Below, in pieces: positions 16,318 to 25,913 of a stretch of 64,000 nt of DNA. Position numbers and translations under genes: made by a program. Positions within the stretch are counted from its first letter, which is position 1. Each line of letters begins with the position of its first letter. The stretch lies in NCBI GenBank assembly GCA_963734625.1, contig CAVTHW010000015.1, forward strand, positions 1 to 64,000. Reading direction: 5' to 3'. The DNA is from CAVTHW01 sp963734625 (GTDB lineage: Bacteria; Acidobacteriota; Terriglobia; Bryobacterales; Bryobacteraceae). The notes below the pieces were generated by a model that saw only the letters and a list, made by a program, of their open reading frames with translations, was not told the origin of the DNA and did no database searches.

Positions 16318-17511
16318 TTAGCGTCCCGGGCCGCCACGCCCGCCGCCGGGGGGGAAGCCGCCGCCTGGCGGCGCTCCTCCGCCGCCTCGCCCTGGCCCGC
16401 CTTGTCCTGGGCCCCGGCCACGGCCACCCTGGTTGCCGGGGGAACCGGGGCCGCCCGGCTGTGGGCCGGTCTGGGCTCCTCTACCACCGGGGCCGCCTTG
16501 CTGCTGCTGGATGCTCTGCATCATCATGCGGACGGCAATGGGGTCCTGACGGGCGTCGTAGGTGAACTCCCACTCGTTGTACTTGGTCCGGTCGTTGTAT
16601 ACCTTGATGCCCTCGGCTTCCAATTGGCTGGCGACACCGGCAATGCCCGCGCCCCCGAGCTGTTGCTGCTGCGTCGAGCCGGATAGCGACCGTGGCGACA
16701 TCATGAAGCCTCCCCCGCCCAATGACACGGTGCCTCCGCTTCCCCCGCCCGGCTGCCCCGAGTTCGCCTGCTGTATCACCTGCATGCCAGCCGGGCTGGG
16801 AGTGGTTAGGAGCCGGTTGATGATCTCGGCGGCCGGATTGGAGGGCGTCGTTGCCACCGGACCGGTGGGGGCGGGCTGGCCCTCGGCCCCGGGCCCGGTT
16901 GGCGAAACTGCCGGCTGATTCTGGCCGATTCCGGGCTGGGCCAGGAACGGCAGGATCGACACCGACGGAGCCCCGGGGGCTGGCTGGCCGGGGGCTGGCT
17001 GCGCATTCTCCTCGGTGTCATCGGCCGGCGGAGCAGTGTTCTGCAGCATCGGGTCCACAGTCAGGATCCTGTCGCTGGCCCGGGCCTGAAGCCAGGGGGC
17101 GGGAGCCTGTTGGCTGGTATCGCTCGCCGAAGCGCTCGCCGCCTGTGTGGTCTGTGCCGGGGATTGAGTCAGGAGCGAATCGGTGAAGACGCCGCCGGCC
17201 ACATGAATCAGGCGCCAGTTGTCCTCGCCCGTCATGGGGTCCTTATAGCGTTTGCGCAGGAAACGCCGGTTGTTGGTGTTCTCGAGCGCGTCGAGATCTA
17301 CCGGGTAGCGTCTTAGGGTGCGATAGTAAACCTGGACGGCGCGCTTGTACTGTTCGCCCCGATCGAGGAGGAGCTGCTCTTTGGCGCGCTGCGACTCCAT
17401 CACCACCCGCGGCAACTCCATGTAGAGCGAGATCGCCAGGATGGCCGCCAGCAGAAACACCGCCAGCATGGCGAAGCCGGATTCCTGCGAATTGGCGCGC
17501 CGCGCCTGCAT
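16318..17511 (-). CDS. Type II secretion/pilus pseudopilin-like protein with Gly/Pro-rich tail
   Basis: 397 residues. N-terminus SQESGFAMLAVFLLAAILAI has a G-F-A-M prepilin-like junction and hydrophobic helix, then a helical stretch (MESQRAKEQLLLDRGEQYKR) and AVQVYYRTLRRYPVDLDALE with KRYKDPMTGEDNW, matching GspG-like pseudopilin sequence. After residue 130 it becomes low complexity: Ala/Pro/Gln-rich, then two Gly-rich runs (GQPGGGSGGTVSLGGGG; GGRGRGPGQGGPGRGGG) separated by a segment with EWEFTYDARQDP. Its ATG overlaps by one base the upstream GspC/PilP-like stop. Likely a minor pilin or secreted-machine component; the long disordered tail is unusual. Confidence 0.7.
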   Translation of the reverse strand: MQARRANSQESGFAMLAVFLLAAILAISLYMELPRVVMESQRAKEQLLLDRGEQYKRAVQVYYRTLRRYPVDLDALENTNNRRFLRKRYKDPMTGEDNWRLIHVAGGVFTDSLLTQSPAQTTQAASASASDTSQQAPAPWLQARASDRILTVDPMLQNTAPPADDTEENAQPAPGQPAPGAPSVSILPFLAQPGIGQNQPAVSPTGPGAEGQPAPTGPVATTPSNPAAEIINRLLTTPSPAGMQVIQQANSGQPGGGSGGTVSLGGGGFMMSPRSLSGSTQQQQLGGAGIAGVASQLEAEGIKVYNDRTKYNEWEFTYDARQDPIAVRMMMQSIQQQQGGPGGRGAQTGPQPGGPGSPGNQGGRGRGPGQGGPGRGGGGAPPGGGFPPGGGRGGPGR

Positions 17512-18194
17512 CAGCCCACCTGCGGTTCCAGCGGCAGAGTCTGTTCCGCCTTGTAGTCCAAGTCTTCCATGACCACGGAGTTCAGGCTTATCTTCACCAC
17601 CCGGTAGCGCTTCTTCAGTACGTCTCCCTCGGTGGCCACCAGGATCTCGTCGCCGTCGAGGAAGAACGCACGCCGGACGTTTTGCGTGTACGGAGTGGTG
17701 AACCCAAAGAACCTCAGCGGGATAGGCGGGGCCACGGGCTTACGCGCTTCCACCGGCGGGGGCGGGGGCGCTGGAGCAACCGGCTGCGGGACGATCTTGG
17801 GTGCGGCCGTCTTTGGCACGGGAGCGGTCGAGAACTCGAACAAGCTGCGGCCTCCGCCTTTGTACGTCGATTCCTGAAGCTTGGAGAGCAAATCCAGCCG
17901 TAGCGTCGTATCCCTCGAGTTGAGCTCGCCGAAGTCGACGGATTTCCTGGGCTTTAGAGACGGGCGGAACGCCTGGGTGGAAGATTCGGATGACTTGGGG
18001 GCTTCCGCTCGCGGAACTGGCCGCCCAGCCTGCAAGAGAACGTCCTTGCCGGCAGACGCCGGCGCCCTGGAGGACGCTACCGGGGCAGGCGTCCGCGCCG
18101 GCTTCGAGGAGAAGTTGGTGTAGACGAAGTAGCCTGCCACTGCCATCAGGCCCACCAGAATCATGACCTTTTTCGGTTCGGCTCCCAGGTTCAT
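17511..18194 (-). CDS. PilP/GspC-like inner-membrane protein
   Basis: 227 residues: one N-terminal membrane helix (VMILVGLMAVAGYFVYTNF), a long Ala/Pro-rich periplasmic linker, and a C-terminal beta domain (PIPLRFFGFTTPYTQNVRRA, then FFLDGDEILVATEGDVLKKR and YRVVKISLNSVVMEDL) resembling the HR/PilP domain that links the inner-membrane platform to the secretin. Order in the operon, directly after pilO, matches pilMNOP. ATGA overlap with pilO and single-base overlap with the next gene show tight coupling. No secretin is encoded nearby. Confidence 0.7.
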   Translation of the reverse strand: MNLGAEPKKVMILVGLMAVAGYFVYTNFSSKPARTPAPVASSRAPASAGKDVLLQAGRPVPRAEAPKSSESSTQAFRPSLKPRKSVDFGELNSRDTTLRLDLLSKLQESTYKGGGRSLFEFSTAPVPKTAAPKIVPQPVAPAPPPPPVEARKPVAPPIPLRFFGFTTPYTQNVRRAFFLDGDEILVATEGDVLKKRYRVVKISLNSVVMEDLDYKAEQTLPLEPQVG

Positions 18195-18802
18195 TGGGCT
18201 TCTCCTTCCCCGTTGACGAACACGTTGAGCCTGACGTTAATGGCCAGCGTCCCCTGCGACTGGATCGGCGACGCCTGCAGCCGTTCAATGGTCAGGAAAC
18301 GCGGCGAGCGGTCGATCAGGCTGATGAGCTCGACCAGATCGGCGTAGCTGCCCTCATAGTTGCCCGAGACAACCATCAGCGCCAGAGTGTCGGAACCCTC
18401 GACTGGCTCGTAGCTGAAGGAGTGGTCTCGCGCCGTCACCCCGGCCTTCTCGGCCAGGGCGTTCAACTCCGTGAGCACCGTGGAATAGGCCGTGCGGCGA
18501 TCCAGGAAGTTCTCGTTGAAGAACTGGTCCGCCTCCGCCCGCGTCTTTTCGACCGCGCCGGCGATGGCGCGCAGGCGGGCCGTGGCGGTTTCGCGCTGCT
18601 GTGCGTCGCGGCTCAGCGTGGCAAGCTGCCGCTGAAGATCCTCCGGCGACCCGCCCCAGGGATGGAGGACGACGGCCGCCGCGGCCAGGTTGGCCACTAG
18701 CAATGCGCCCAGCGCCACGCGGGCCGTCAACCGCGGGTCTTTGCCCAGTCTCCCCAGAATGCCGTGGGGCGTCCATGTGCTGTGCTTGTCTGTCCTTGTC
18801 AT
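18191..18802 (-). CDS. pilO: Type IV pilus inner-membrane platform protein PilO-like
   Basis: About 203 residues. One N-terminal helix (VALGALLVANLAAAAVVL), a coiled-coil-like helix (RQLATLSRDAQQRETATARL), then a ferredoxin-like periplasmic domain containing ALMVVSGNYEGSYADLVELI and the PilO-typical pattern PRFLTIERLQASPIQSQGTL. PilO pairs with PilN to align the pilus motor with the secretin. The ATG at 18802 is preferred because it follows pilN by 10 nt and has a GAGGA upstream; a GTG at 18829 would overlap pilN. Confidence 0.8.
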   Translation of the reverse strand: MTRTDKHSTWTPHGILGRLGKDPRLTARVALGALLVANLAAAAVVLHPWGGSPEDLQRQLATLSRDAQQRETATARLRAIAGAVEKTRAEADQFFNENFLDRRTAYSTVLTELNALAEKAGVTARDHSFSYEPVEGSDTLALMVVSGNYEGSYADLVELISLIDRSPRFLTIERLQASPIQSQGTLAINVRLNVFVNGEGEAQ

Positions 18803-18812
18803 GCGCCGGTCC

Positions 18813-19379
18813 TCATGGCTTCTGCCCATAATTGACGGTCACGCGATAGCGGTAGAGGGGCTCCGTCTGGCTGGGCGGCAGGAAGTTGTGGACCTCGGTC
18901 AAGCCGAACGCCGGAGAGTTTTCCAGCCGCGTCAGCATCGCCAGCACCGGCGCCGCGGTCTGGGCTCCGACCTGCATGTCCAGCAGCACCTCGTTGTTCG
19001 AGCCGAGCTGCGGACGAATGGAGATCAGCCGCACGTTGTAGGGCATGACTCCTTCCAGATCCGAGAAGATCTGGGTCCAACTGACGCCCTTGCGGTAAAG
19101 CAGGGAGTTGATGAACACAACCCGGTCCAGAACCTCCGCGTTCGCCGGCCTGCGGAGGAGCTCTTCCAGGCGCGTACGCTCCTGGCTCACAGCCTGCGAC
19201 TGCTTCTGCAGCCGGGCGATGCTTTCCCGCGTCTGGGCCGCCGCGCCGCGCTGCACGATCGCCAGCCAGACCAGCAGGCCCAGCAGCACCGTCAGGACCA
19301 AACCCAGCGCCATGGAGGCGGCGATGAGCGGCCGGTCGCGCCGGAAAGGTTCACTCGAAAGGTTCACGCCGATGCGCAT
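18813..19379 (-). CDS. pilN: Type IV pilus inner-membrane platform protein PilN-like
   Basis: About 188 residues starting MRIGVNLSSEPFRRDRPLIA; the short cytoplasmic N-terminus with NL-x-x-x-P-x-R resembles the PilN segment that binds PilM. A membrane helix (LGLVLTVLLGLLVWLAIV) and a coiled coil (RESIARLQKQSQAVSQERTR) follow, then a periplasmic fold with SWTQIFSDLEGVMPYNVRLI. Spacing: 4 nt after pilM, 10 nt before pilO. Works with PilO as a heterodimer in the inner membrane. Confidence 0.82.
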   Translation of the reverse strand: MRIGVNLSSEPFRRDRPLIAASMALGLVLTVLLGLLVWLAIVQRGAAAQTRESIARLQKQSQAVSQERTRLEELLRRPANAEVLDRVVFINSLLYRKGVSWTQIFSDLEGVMPYNVRLISIRPQLGSNNEVLLDMQVGAQTAAPVLAMLTRLENSPAFGLTEVHNFLPPSQTEPLYRYRVTVNYGQKP

Positions 19380-19383
19380 CGTC

Positions 19384-20280
19384 CTACCATTCCTTGAGAC
19401 CTTCCAGGTATCCCAGAAGGCCCGCGTTGTTTTCCCCCGGCATGCCAAACCTCGACGTCAGGGGCTCCACCGGGACGCCCATCTCGGACGTCAGCCACGC
19501 TCCCAGTTCGGCCGTGCCGCGGCCGAACCCGCACACCAGCAGCGTGTCGGGTTTGGAGGAAAGCTGATCCTCGACATAAGCCAGCGTCGGGAACAGGTGG
19601 CCGGCGATCTCCTCGCGGCCGGCCTCCGTCAGTTCGATCACCCGGATCAGATCCAGCCCCCCGCCACCCACTACGGCCAGGCTCAACTTCCGCCCGGTCC
19701 GTTTCACCAGCACCTTCACCCCCGTAGCCGGAACCAGGTCCAGCGAGGCCAGCGTGGAGGTGGTCACCCATCCGGGGTGAAAGCCGGCCAGCCGGAAAGG
19801 CGCTTCGTAGTGCGCCACGATTTCCAGCGGCGCCAGCGCCGCCGTCACGCGCACTTTCCGGCCTTCGCCGACGCTCTTACGCGCTTCGAAGCTCAGCGCC
19901 GCCGAGTCCACGTCAAAGGGTACGCTGCGCTTAAGGCGGAAGCGCACCAGGGAGGTCTGCTCCTTGACGTCAAACGGGAAATCGTCAAAGTCCAGAACCG
20001 TGACGCGTATGGCGTAATCCGGCAGGATCAGCGCCGCGCGCCGCCGCTTGCGGCCGCCGTCGCCGGGCGCGAGCGCTCGGATCTGCGCCAGCACGGCGTC
20101 CGGCCGCACTACGTTGTCGCGCAGCGGAGACGGTGAGATGGCGTCGGGCGGCAGTTCGGCGAAGGAGATATTGGGCGCGCTCGAGATCTCGGCGGCGGCG
20201 ATGCCGGCCTCGGTCAATTCGAAGGCCCACGCCGGCGGCGGATCTTTGAGCGGCCTCAGCAGGGAGGTATGTGCGGACAT
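19384..20280 (-). CDS. pilM: Type IV pilus assembly ATPase-like protein PilM-like
   Basis: 298 residues. Actin-like fold protein of the PilM/GspL type: N-terminal PAWAFELTEAGIAAAEIS (in place of the usual first strand), RAALILPDYAIRVTVLDFDD, FRLKRSVPFDVDSAALSFEA (a close match to the PilM segment K-R-x-I-P-F-x), and further AHYEAPFRLAGFHPGWV. It would sit on the cytoplasmic face, linking the GspE-type ATPase to PilN. Sits between the gspE-like gene and pilN. Confidence 0.82.
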   Translation of the reverse strand: MSAHTSLLRPLKDPPPAWAFELTEAGIAAAEISSAPNISFAELPPDAISPSPLRDNVVRPDAVLAQIRALAPGDGGRKRRRAALILPDYAIRVTVLDFDDFPFDVKEQTSLVRFRLKRSVPFDVDSAALSFEARKSVGEGRKVRVTAALAPLEIVAHYEAPFRLAGFHPGWVTTSTLASLDLVPATGVKVLVKRTGRKLSLAVVGGGGLDLIRVIELTEAGREEIAGHLFPTLAYVEDQLSSKPDTLLVCGFGRGTAELGAWLTSEMGVPVEPLTSRFGMPGENNAGLLGYLEGLKEW

Positions 20281-20290
20281 AGCGTAGCGC

Positions 20291-21912
20291 TCACCCCTCG
20301 ATAAAGGTGACCTTGTTCAACTCCTTCAACGTCGTAAGCCCGTGGCGCACCTTGTCCAGGCCCGATTCGCGCAGGAAGATCATGCCCTCCTCCCGGGCCA
20401 CGCGCTTGATCTCGGATGTGGGCCTCTTGTCGAGGATCATTTCGCGGATTCTCTCGGTCAAATCCAGCAGCTCGCAGATCGCCGTCCGGCCCCGGAAGCC
20501 CGTTCCGCCGCACTCGAAGCAGCCTGTTCCTTCGTAGAAGGGAACATCCTTCCACTCGGCCGCGCGCAGGCCGCTCTCCTCCAGGTACGCCTCGGGATAG
20601 ACCACCGGCTGCTTGCAGTGGGCGCAGATCAGCCGGACCAGCCGCTGCGCCAGGATGCAGTTCAGGGCGGAGACGAAGTTGTAGGGCTCGACGCCCATGT
20701 TCAGGAACCGGCCCAGCACGTCCAATACGTTGTTGGCGTGCACCGTGGTGAAGACCAGGTGGCCGGTGAGCGCGGCATTGATGGCGATCTGCGCCGTCTC
20801 CTGGTCGCGGATCTCGCCCACCATGATCTTGTCGGGTCGTGCCGCAGGATGGAGCGCAGGCCGCGGGCAAAGGTTAGGCCCTTCTTCTCGTTGACCGGGA
20901 TCTGCGTGATTCCCTTGATCTGATACTCGACCGGGTCCTCGACGGTGATGATCTTGTCCTCGTCGTTCTGGATCTCGCTGAGCGCGGCGTAGAGCGTGGT
21001 GGTCTTGCCCGATCCGGTGGGGCCCGTCACCAGCACCATGCCGTAAGGCTCCTTGATGTAGCGGCGGAACTTCGTGCGCTCCATTTCGGAGAAGCCCACC
21101 ACATCCAGTGTGAGCCGGGCGAACTTCTCGCTCATCGACTCCTTGTCCAGCACCCTGAGCACGGCGTCCTCGCCGTGGATGGTGGGCATGATGGAAACGC
21201 GAAAGTCGATGAGCCGCCCTTTGTAGCGCACCCGGAAGCGTCCGTCCTGGGGCGTGCGGCGTTCGGCGATGTCCAGCTCGCTCATCACCTTGATGCGCGA
21301 AATGATGGTCGAGTGCCAGTCCTTGGCGATGGGCGGCATGGCATAGTGCAGCACGCCGTCGATGCGGTACTTGATGGCCACTTCCTGGTCGCGGGTTTCG
21401 ATGTGGATGTCGCTGGCCCGGCGCTCCAGGGCGTTGAAGATGGTGGTATCGACCAGCTTGATGACCGGCGCGATGTTGCTGTCGGCGGCGGTGAGGCGGT
21501 CGATGGACAGCGTTTCGTCCTGCCCCTCTTCGTCGCTGACGACGTCCAGCGCGAACCCCTCGGTGACCTCCTCCAGCACCCGCTGCGACTGCTCGGTCTT
21601 CTTCAGCAGGTCCGAGATCTGGGTCAGCGTGGCGACCCTCACCCGCAACTTCTTGTTAAGCAGAATGGCCAGCTCGTCGATCAGGTTCAGGTTCCGCGGG
21701 TCGGCCAGGGCGATCTCCAGCAGTCCGTCGCTGGAGTGCATGGGGACGAAGTTGTAGCGGAACATCAGGTCGACCGGGATGGAACGGAACAGGTCGTGGT
21801 CGATATGCGCGGTCACCAGGTCGACGAACTCGCAACGATAGCGGGCGGCCAGCGCGCGCGCCTGCTCGGCCTCCTGCCTGGGATCCTGCGGTTTGGCTCT
21901 GTCGGCTGCCAT
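20291..21912 (-). CDS. pilB: Type IV pilus/type II secretion ATPase PilB/GspE, frameshifted
   Basis: AAA+ hexameric ATPase powering pilus extension or secretion. The N-terminal MshEN-like domain (to residue 150) is followed by DIHIETRDQEVAIKYRIDGV, Walker A GPTGSGKTTTLYAAL, Asp-box residues (ITVEDPVEYQI), the Walker B/His region (SILRHDP...IMVGEIRDQETA) and the Cys-zinc knuckle (CAHCKQPVV, then CFECGGTGF). The frame breaks at about 20834-20836: HDP is followed in the other frame by DKIMVGEIRD, so one base is missing from the GACCC(G)GAC codons. The reading frame is otherwise intact to both ends. Given the constraint on this gene I read it as a sequencing error. About 540 residues when repaired. 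Confidence 0.85.
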
Positions 21913-21923
21913 GTTTCACCCCA

Positions 21924-23136
21924 TCAACCGAGGTTCTGTGCCAGCGAGAAAATCGGCAGATACAACGCCACCAGCACTAATGCCACGAATAACCCCATGA
22001 AAACCATGATCGCCGGCTCGATCAGCGTGAGCACGGCCGCCATGCGGATTTCCACATCTTCCTCGTAAAACTCGGCGATGCTGGTCAGCATCGCGGGCAG
22101 CGCCCCGGTGGACTCGCCGACTTCAATCATATCGACCGACAAGCTCGGAAACATACCCGTCGCGTTGACCGCCGCCGACAGGGGCTGCCCTTCCCTCACC
22201 ATCTTTCGCGCTTTGCCCAGAGCCTTCCGCAGCAGGCTGCTACCCATCGACTCCGAAGCCGTTTCCAGCGCCTGCATCAGCGGAATCCCGCCCACCAGCA
22301 GCGTGCTGAGCACGCGCGCGAACTGGCCCGACCTGGTACATGATCCAGATCCGCCCCAGCACCGGCGCCCGAAGCTTCAACCCGTCCAGCTTCGCCTGGG
22401 CGGACTCGCCACGGGACCATATCCGGAACGCCGTGACCGCGACCGCCGTGATCACGACGAAACCGAGCACGTATTGCCGGGCGGCCGTGCCCAGGGTGAT
22501 CAGGAACTGGGTGAGCGCGGGCAGTTCCGCGGACATGGTGCGGTAGAGCTGGGCGAACTGAGGGACGACGTACGTTATCAGGAAAACCACCAGACAACAG
22601 ACCATCACCAGCAGCACCGCCGGATACATCAGCGAGACTAACAGCTTCTTGCGCACGCTAAGGGTCAGCTTCTGATAGGCGATAAACCGATCGATGACGT
22701 CGGCCAGGCTGCCGCTCTTCTCGCCCGCCAGCACCGAGGTCACGTAGATCGGAGGAAAAACGCCTTGGCGGCGGAAGGCCTCCGAAAGCAGCGCGCCGTT
22801 GTGCACTTCATCCCGGACGGCGCGGATGTGGCGGCCGAGCTTCGGGTCCGTCAGCCGGTCCGCCAGCAGGTCCAGTCCCTTCAGGATCGGCAGCCCGGCG
22901 CGGATCAGGGTCACGAACTGCTGGTTGAAGATCAGGAACTTCTCCAGGCTGAGTTTCTCGCGGCGCTGGAAACCGCGGGCCGCAACGCCGGCCAAGACTT
23001 TGCGCGGACGGACGGAATAGACCAGGAACCCCTGCTCGGTGAACCGGCCGCGCAACTCCTGCTCGGAGGCGCCCTCGGCCACCTGCTGGTGGATCTCCCC
23101 CATGGGGTCGGCGTACTTTAGTACGAACTCAGGCAC
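21924..23136 (-). CDS. pilC: Type II secretion F/PilC inner-membrane platform protein, frameshifted
   Basis: GTG start. Two T2SSF domains: first with LEKFLIFNQQFVTLIRAGLP, ALLSEAFRRQGVFPPIYVTS, GEKSGSLADVI and a membrane pair; second with LLVGGIPLMQALETASES, MFPSLSVDMIEVGESTGALP and the final helix IMVFMGLFVALVLVALYLPI. The frame breaks near 22330: ...RIWIMYQVG is followed in the other frame by QFARVLSTLLVGG after dropping one C from the GGGCCAG. Repaired length about 403 residues, normal for PilC. It lies between lolA (gap 3 nt) and pilB (gap 11 nt). Confidence 0.85.
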
Positions 23137-23139
23137 GGG

Positions 23140-23784
23140 CTATGGTCCTCCCTCTTCCTCGGAGATCCCGTCTACCACCTCGGCGCCCGGCGGCGGCGCG
23201 AACTGGAACAGGCCGTCCGCCAGCGGAGGATTCAGCTTCTCCCGGGTGAACCGGAACTCCATGACGGATTGGTCCTGGCCCGTGATCCGCAAGAAGCTGA
23301 TCTCGTGGGCCGGGCTCACCAGAAATTCCACCGTGGTATAGGGCGCCCGGTCGGACTTGGGTACGGCGGTGATCCGGACGTTCGCCCCCTCGGGACGAGA
23401 GGTGAACTGGCGAAACTGGTCCCAGAAATCCAGGCGGCCGAGCAGGAAACCAAGCGGGGCGCGGAGGTCGTCGCTCTCGCGGACTTTCATCCGCTCGACG
23501 CGATTGGAGGCCGGGCTGTAAAGGTAGAGCAATTTCCCGTCGGAGAGGAACAGCTTACCCGGAGGGGAGTCGTACTGCCAGCGCATGCGGCCCGGCTTGC
23601 GCAGAAACAGCTCGCCGCTTTCGGCCCTCGGCTGCCGCCCTTGAACGCTATATGTCTGTTGGAAAAGGACTTGTATGGATTTGGCGCGATTGTAGCGGGT
23701 CTCGACCGCCTTGAGCAGCGTGGCGGTGTCGATACCGGCCGCCAGCGCCGGTACAGCGAGACACAACGACACCAATAATCGCAT
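23140..23784 (-). CDS. lolA: Outer-membrane lipoprotein chaperone LolA-like
   Basis: About 214 residues with signal peptide (MRLLVSLCLAVPALA). The LolA fold is shown by LLKAVETRYNRAKSIQVLFQ, SGELFLRKPGRMRWQYDSPP and KLFLSDGKLLYLYSPASNRV, with LADGLFQFAPPPGAEVVD at the end. It carries lipoproteins across the periplasm. It is the first gene of the leftward pilus/secretion operon here, 3 nt before gspF/pilC, an arrangement suggesting lipoprotein (perhaps pilotin) delivery is coordinated with the machine. I chose the ATG at 23784 because it opens the signal peptide. Confidence 0.85.
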   Translation of the reverse strand: MRLLVSLCLAVPALAAGIDTATLLKAVETRYNRAKSIQVLFQQTYSVQGRQPRAESGELFLRKPGRMRWQYDSPPGKLFLSDGKLLYLYSPASNRVERMKVRESDDLRAPLGFLLGRLDFWDQFRQFTSRPEGANVRITAVPKSDRAPYTTVEFLVSPAHEISFLRITGQDQSVMEFRFTREKLNPPLADGLFQFAPPPGAEVVDGISEEEGGP

Positions 23785-23839
23785 CACATTGAAAATGACG
23801 CTGCGGGAAGGGCTATCGTGGAGGGAAACTAGTGAGATC

Positions 23840-25440
23840 ATGTCCCGTGTGCTTCGCTGGCTGCCGCGCGCGACTTTGGCCCTGCTGGCCCTGAACGTTC
23901 TCGTTAGCCTTGCGCCGGCTGGTTCTCAGGTCGAGTTCGCGGGGATTCGATTTCCCGCGCACGGCGCCGCCAAGCCGCTTCTGCTGCTGAATGGCGCCTT
24001 GGTTCTATATCTTCTCCTGCTGCGCCGCACTACTGAGGAGGGCAAGCTGAAGCATGCCCCACTCGGCCCCTGGTGGGTCCTGCTGGGGGCCGTTCTGGCG
24101 GTCTACCTTCCGTCCCTGGGGGTGAACTTCCAGCACCATGATTGGACCCATCGCCACGTTGGCGCCGCGCTCGGGTCCCTGGCATCCCTGGAACGGCTCT
24201 TTACCGTGCCTCAAGTGGACGGGATGTACCGCCCGCTGGCGTTTCTATCATTTTGGGCCGATTACAGGGTATTCGGTCCGGCCTTGTGGGGCTACCACTT
24301 GCAGAGCATTGCACTCCATTTCTTGAACGCCTTCCTGGTGGGCCGGTTGGCGTCGCGACTGGGCTTCGACCGGGCCGCCAGCCGGACCGCCGCGTTTCTG
24401 TTCGGACTGGGAGCGGTCTATTGCGAGGCCGTAGTGTGGCCCGCCGCGCGGTTTGATCTGCTTGCAACTGCCTTCAGCCTGCTCGGAATCCTCTTCTTCC
24501 TCAGGTTCTGGCGCGGTGCGGGCGGCTATGGGATTGCCGTTGGGGCCAGTTTCGTGGCCGGAGTGCTGAGCAAGGAGACGGCCTACTCGCTGGTGCTGCT
24601 CATCCCCGCCCTGATTGCCACACACCGGATTTGGGATTTGCCGGCTGAGGGCAAGAGAAAGGCCCTCTGGCTGGCTGCCGCATTGACCCTCTGCGCCGTT
24701 GTGCTCCTGGACGTGCGCTTCAGTCTATACGGCGGAATCGGCGGCTAGCGGCGGCGGCGTGATCGGCGCAAAAGCCATTTACTCGCTGGTGGTGAACGTG
24801 CTCGCGCTATCGGTCTTCGGCATCAATAGCACGGTCCCCACGCTGGCGGCCACCTTGATCGTGGCGCTCTTCGTAGGCGCGGTACTGGCGCTGGCATTCC
24901 ACTACGCCGGTCGGACGGACGGCAGGCTGTGGGCATTGGCCGGGTTCGCCCTGCTGGCGGCGGTCCCTGTCGTGAGCGTCATCGGGTGGATTCGACCGTC
25001 CTTGCAGCATGCGAGACACCTGTACTGGCCCTCGGTGTGGGTGGCGCTGCTGCTGGCGCTGGCGCTCGGGCGTTGCTCCCGCCGCTCTGCCGTGACGGCT
25101 CTGTTTGTGCTGGCTCAAGCCGCCGCCCTTACCTACAACATCTGGGTCTACCGGGACCTCTTCAACAAGGCGATCCTGGGCGCGGACCAGGTTTCCAGTG
25201 ACCTCATTGCCGCCAACGCTCCCCAACGCCGAGGTGCGGCTGATTGGCGTGCCGAACGACCCGCATGGCGTGCCGTATGTCGAAACCGAGATTCAGGAGA
25301 GAATCCGGCGGGCGTTCCCGGCCGCGGCCGTTCAGGTTTGCCCGGATCCCGCCGCGTGCGCCGCTTCGCCCGAAGGCAGGCCGGTTTTTGCCTATGCCTG
25401 GGATGCCGAACGCCGCACCATCCGCCGCCTTGGCCGGTGA
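23840..25440 (+). CDS. TMTC/GT39-like multi-pass membrane protein, two frameshifts
   Basis: The intact first part (to 24748) has an N-terminal helix and hydrophobic segments with DGMYRPLAFLSFWADYRVFG, HFLNAFLVGRLASRLG and VWPAARFDLLATAFSLLGIL and VLSKETAYSL, the pattern of O-mannosyltransferase/TMTC-type glycosyltransferase-C proteins. A stop at 24746-24748 disappears if one G is removed, giving GGIGGYGGGVIGAKAIYSLV continuing in the other frame. A second shift at 25221-25224 (CCCC where CCC fits) restores NAPNAEVRLIGVPNDPHGVP. Repaired length about 533 residues. It would use a lipid-linked sugar at the inner membrane. Divergent from lolA, whose start is 55 nt away. Confidence 0.7.
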
Positions 25441-25649
25441 GATACTCCGTAGGGCTTTGGCCGGGCGTCTGGCGACAGCCCGAAAAAACGCCGGCTCAAA
25501 AGCCGGCGGCTGGCTGCAAACCAGACCCCACGTGGGCATTCTGCCTTTGTGCTGAATCACCCTGGCGTCCACTCTTGTGTCGCGCACTCCGCGCAAGTTC
25601 GACATTTGTAACAGAATTTGTTAATCTTAGGATGAGAGGCAGCCCGCCA

Positions 25650-25898
25650 ATGGCATTTAAGTCACCGTTTCCCCCGGGAGCACAGGTAGAACATCCCAGA
25701 TTCGGCCTGGGTTCTGTTCTGGCTAACAGCGAAGAGCACATTGTGATCAAGTTCGATGAGTTTGGGGAGAAGAAGTTCGTTTCCTCCATCATTTTTCCCA
25801 ACCTCAAGAAGAGCGACCGGGAGCCGCCTGTCGCCAAGCGCGCCAGCCGGAGCCGGAAACCGAAGGCCGTAGTCGCCGTCGTTGCCGTCGTGGCGTAA
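25650..25898 (+). CDS. Small DUF3553/CarD-N-like domain protein
   Basis: 82 residues: FPPGAQVEHPRFGLGSVLAN and HIVIKFDEFGEKKFVSSIIF form the short beta-barrel fold found in DUF3553 and UvrD C-terminal domains, followed by a basic tail (KRASRSRKPKAVVAVVAVVA). Such domains bind RNA polymerase or DNA. In-frame start alternatives are ATG at 25632 (immediately after an AGG) and 25650 (10 nt after GAGAGG); the latter is used here. The upstream 25606-25625 stretch is AT-rich (TTTGTAACAGAATTTGTTAA) and could be a promoter. Confidence 0.6.
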   Translation: MAFKSPFPPGAQVEHPRFGLGSVLANSEEHIVIKFDEFGEKKFVSSIIFPNLKKSDREPPVAKRASRSRKPKAVVAVVAVVA

Positions 25899-25913
25899 GA
25901 CAGCAGCAAAGCA

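Noticed and set aside
20291..23136. Programmed ribosomal frameshifting in pilB and pilC
   Set aside because: No slippery heptamer or stimulatory structure was seen and the same kind of single-base defect recurs in a dozen unrelated genes.
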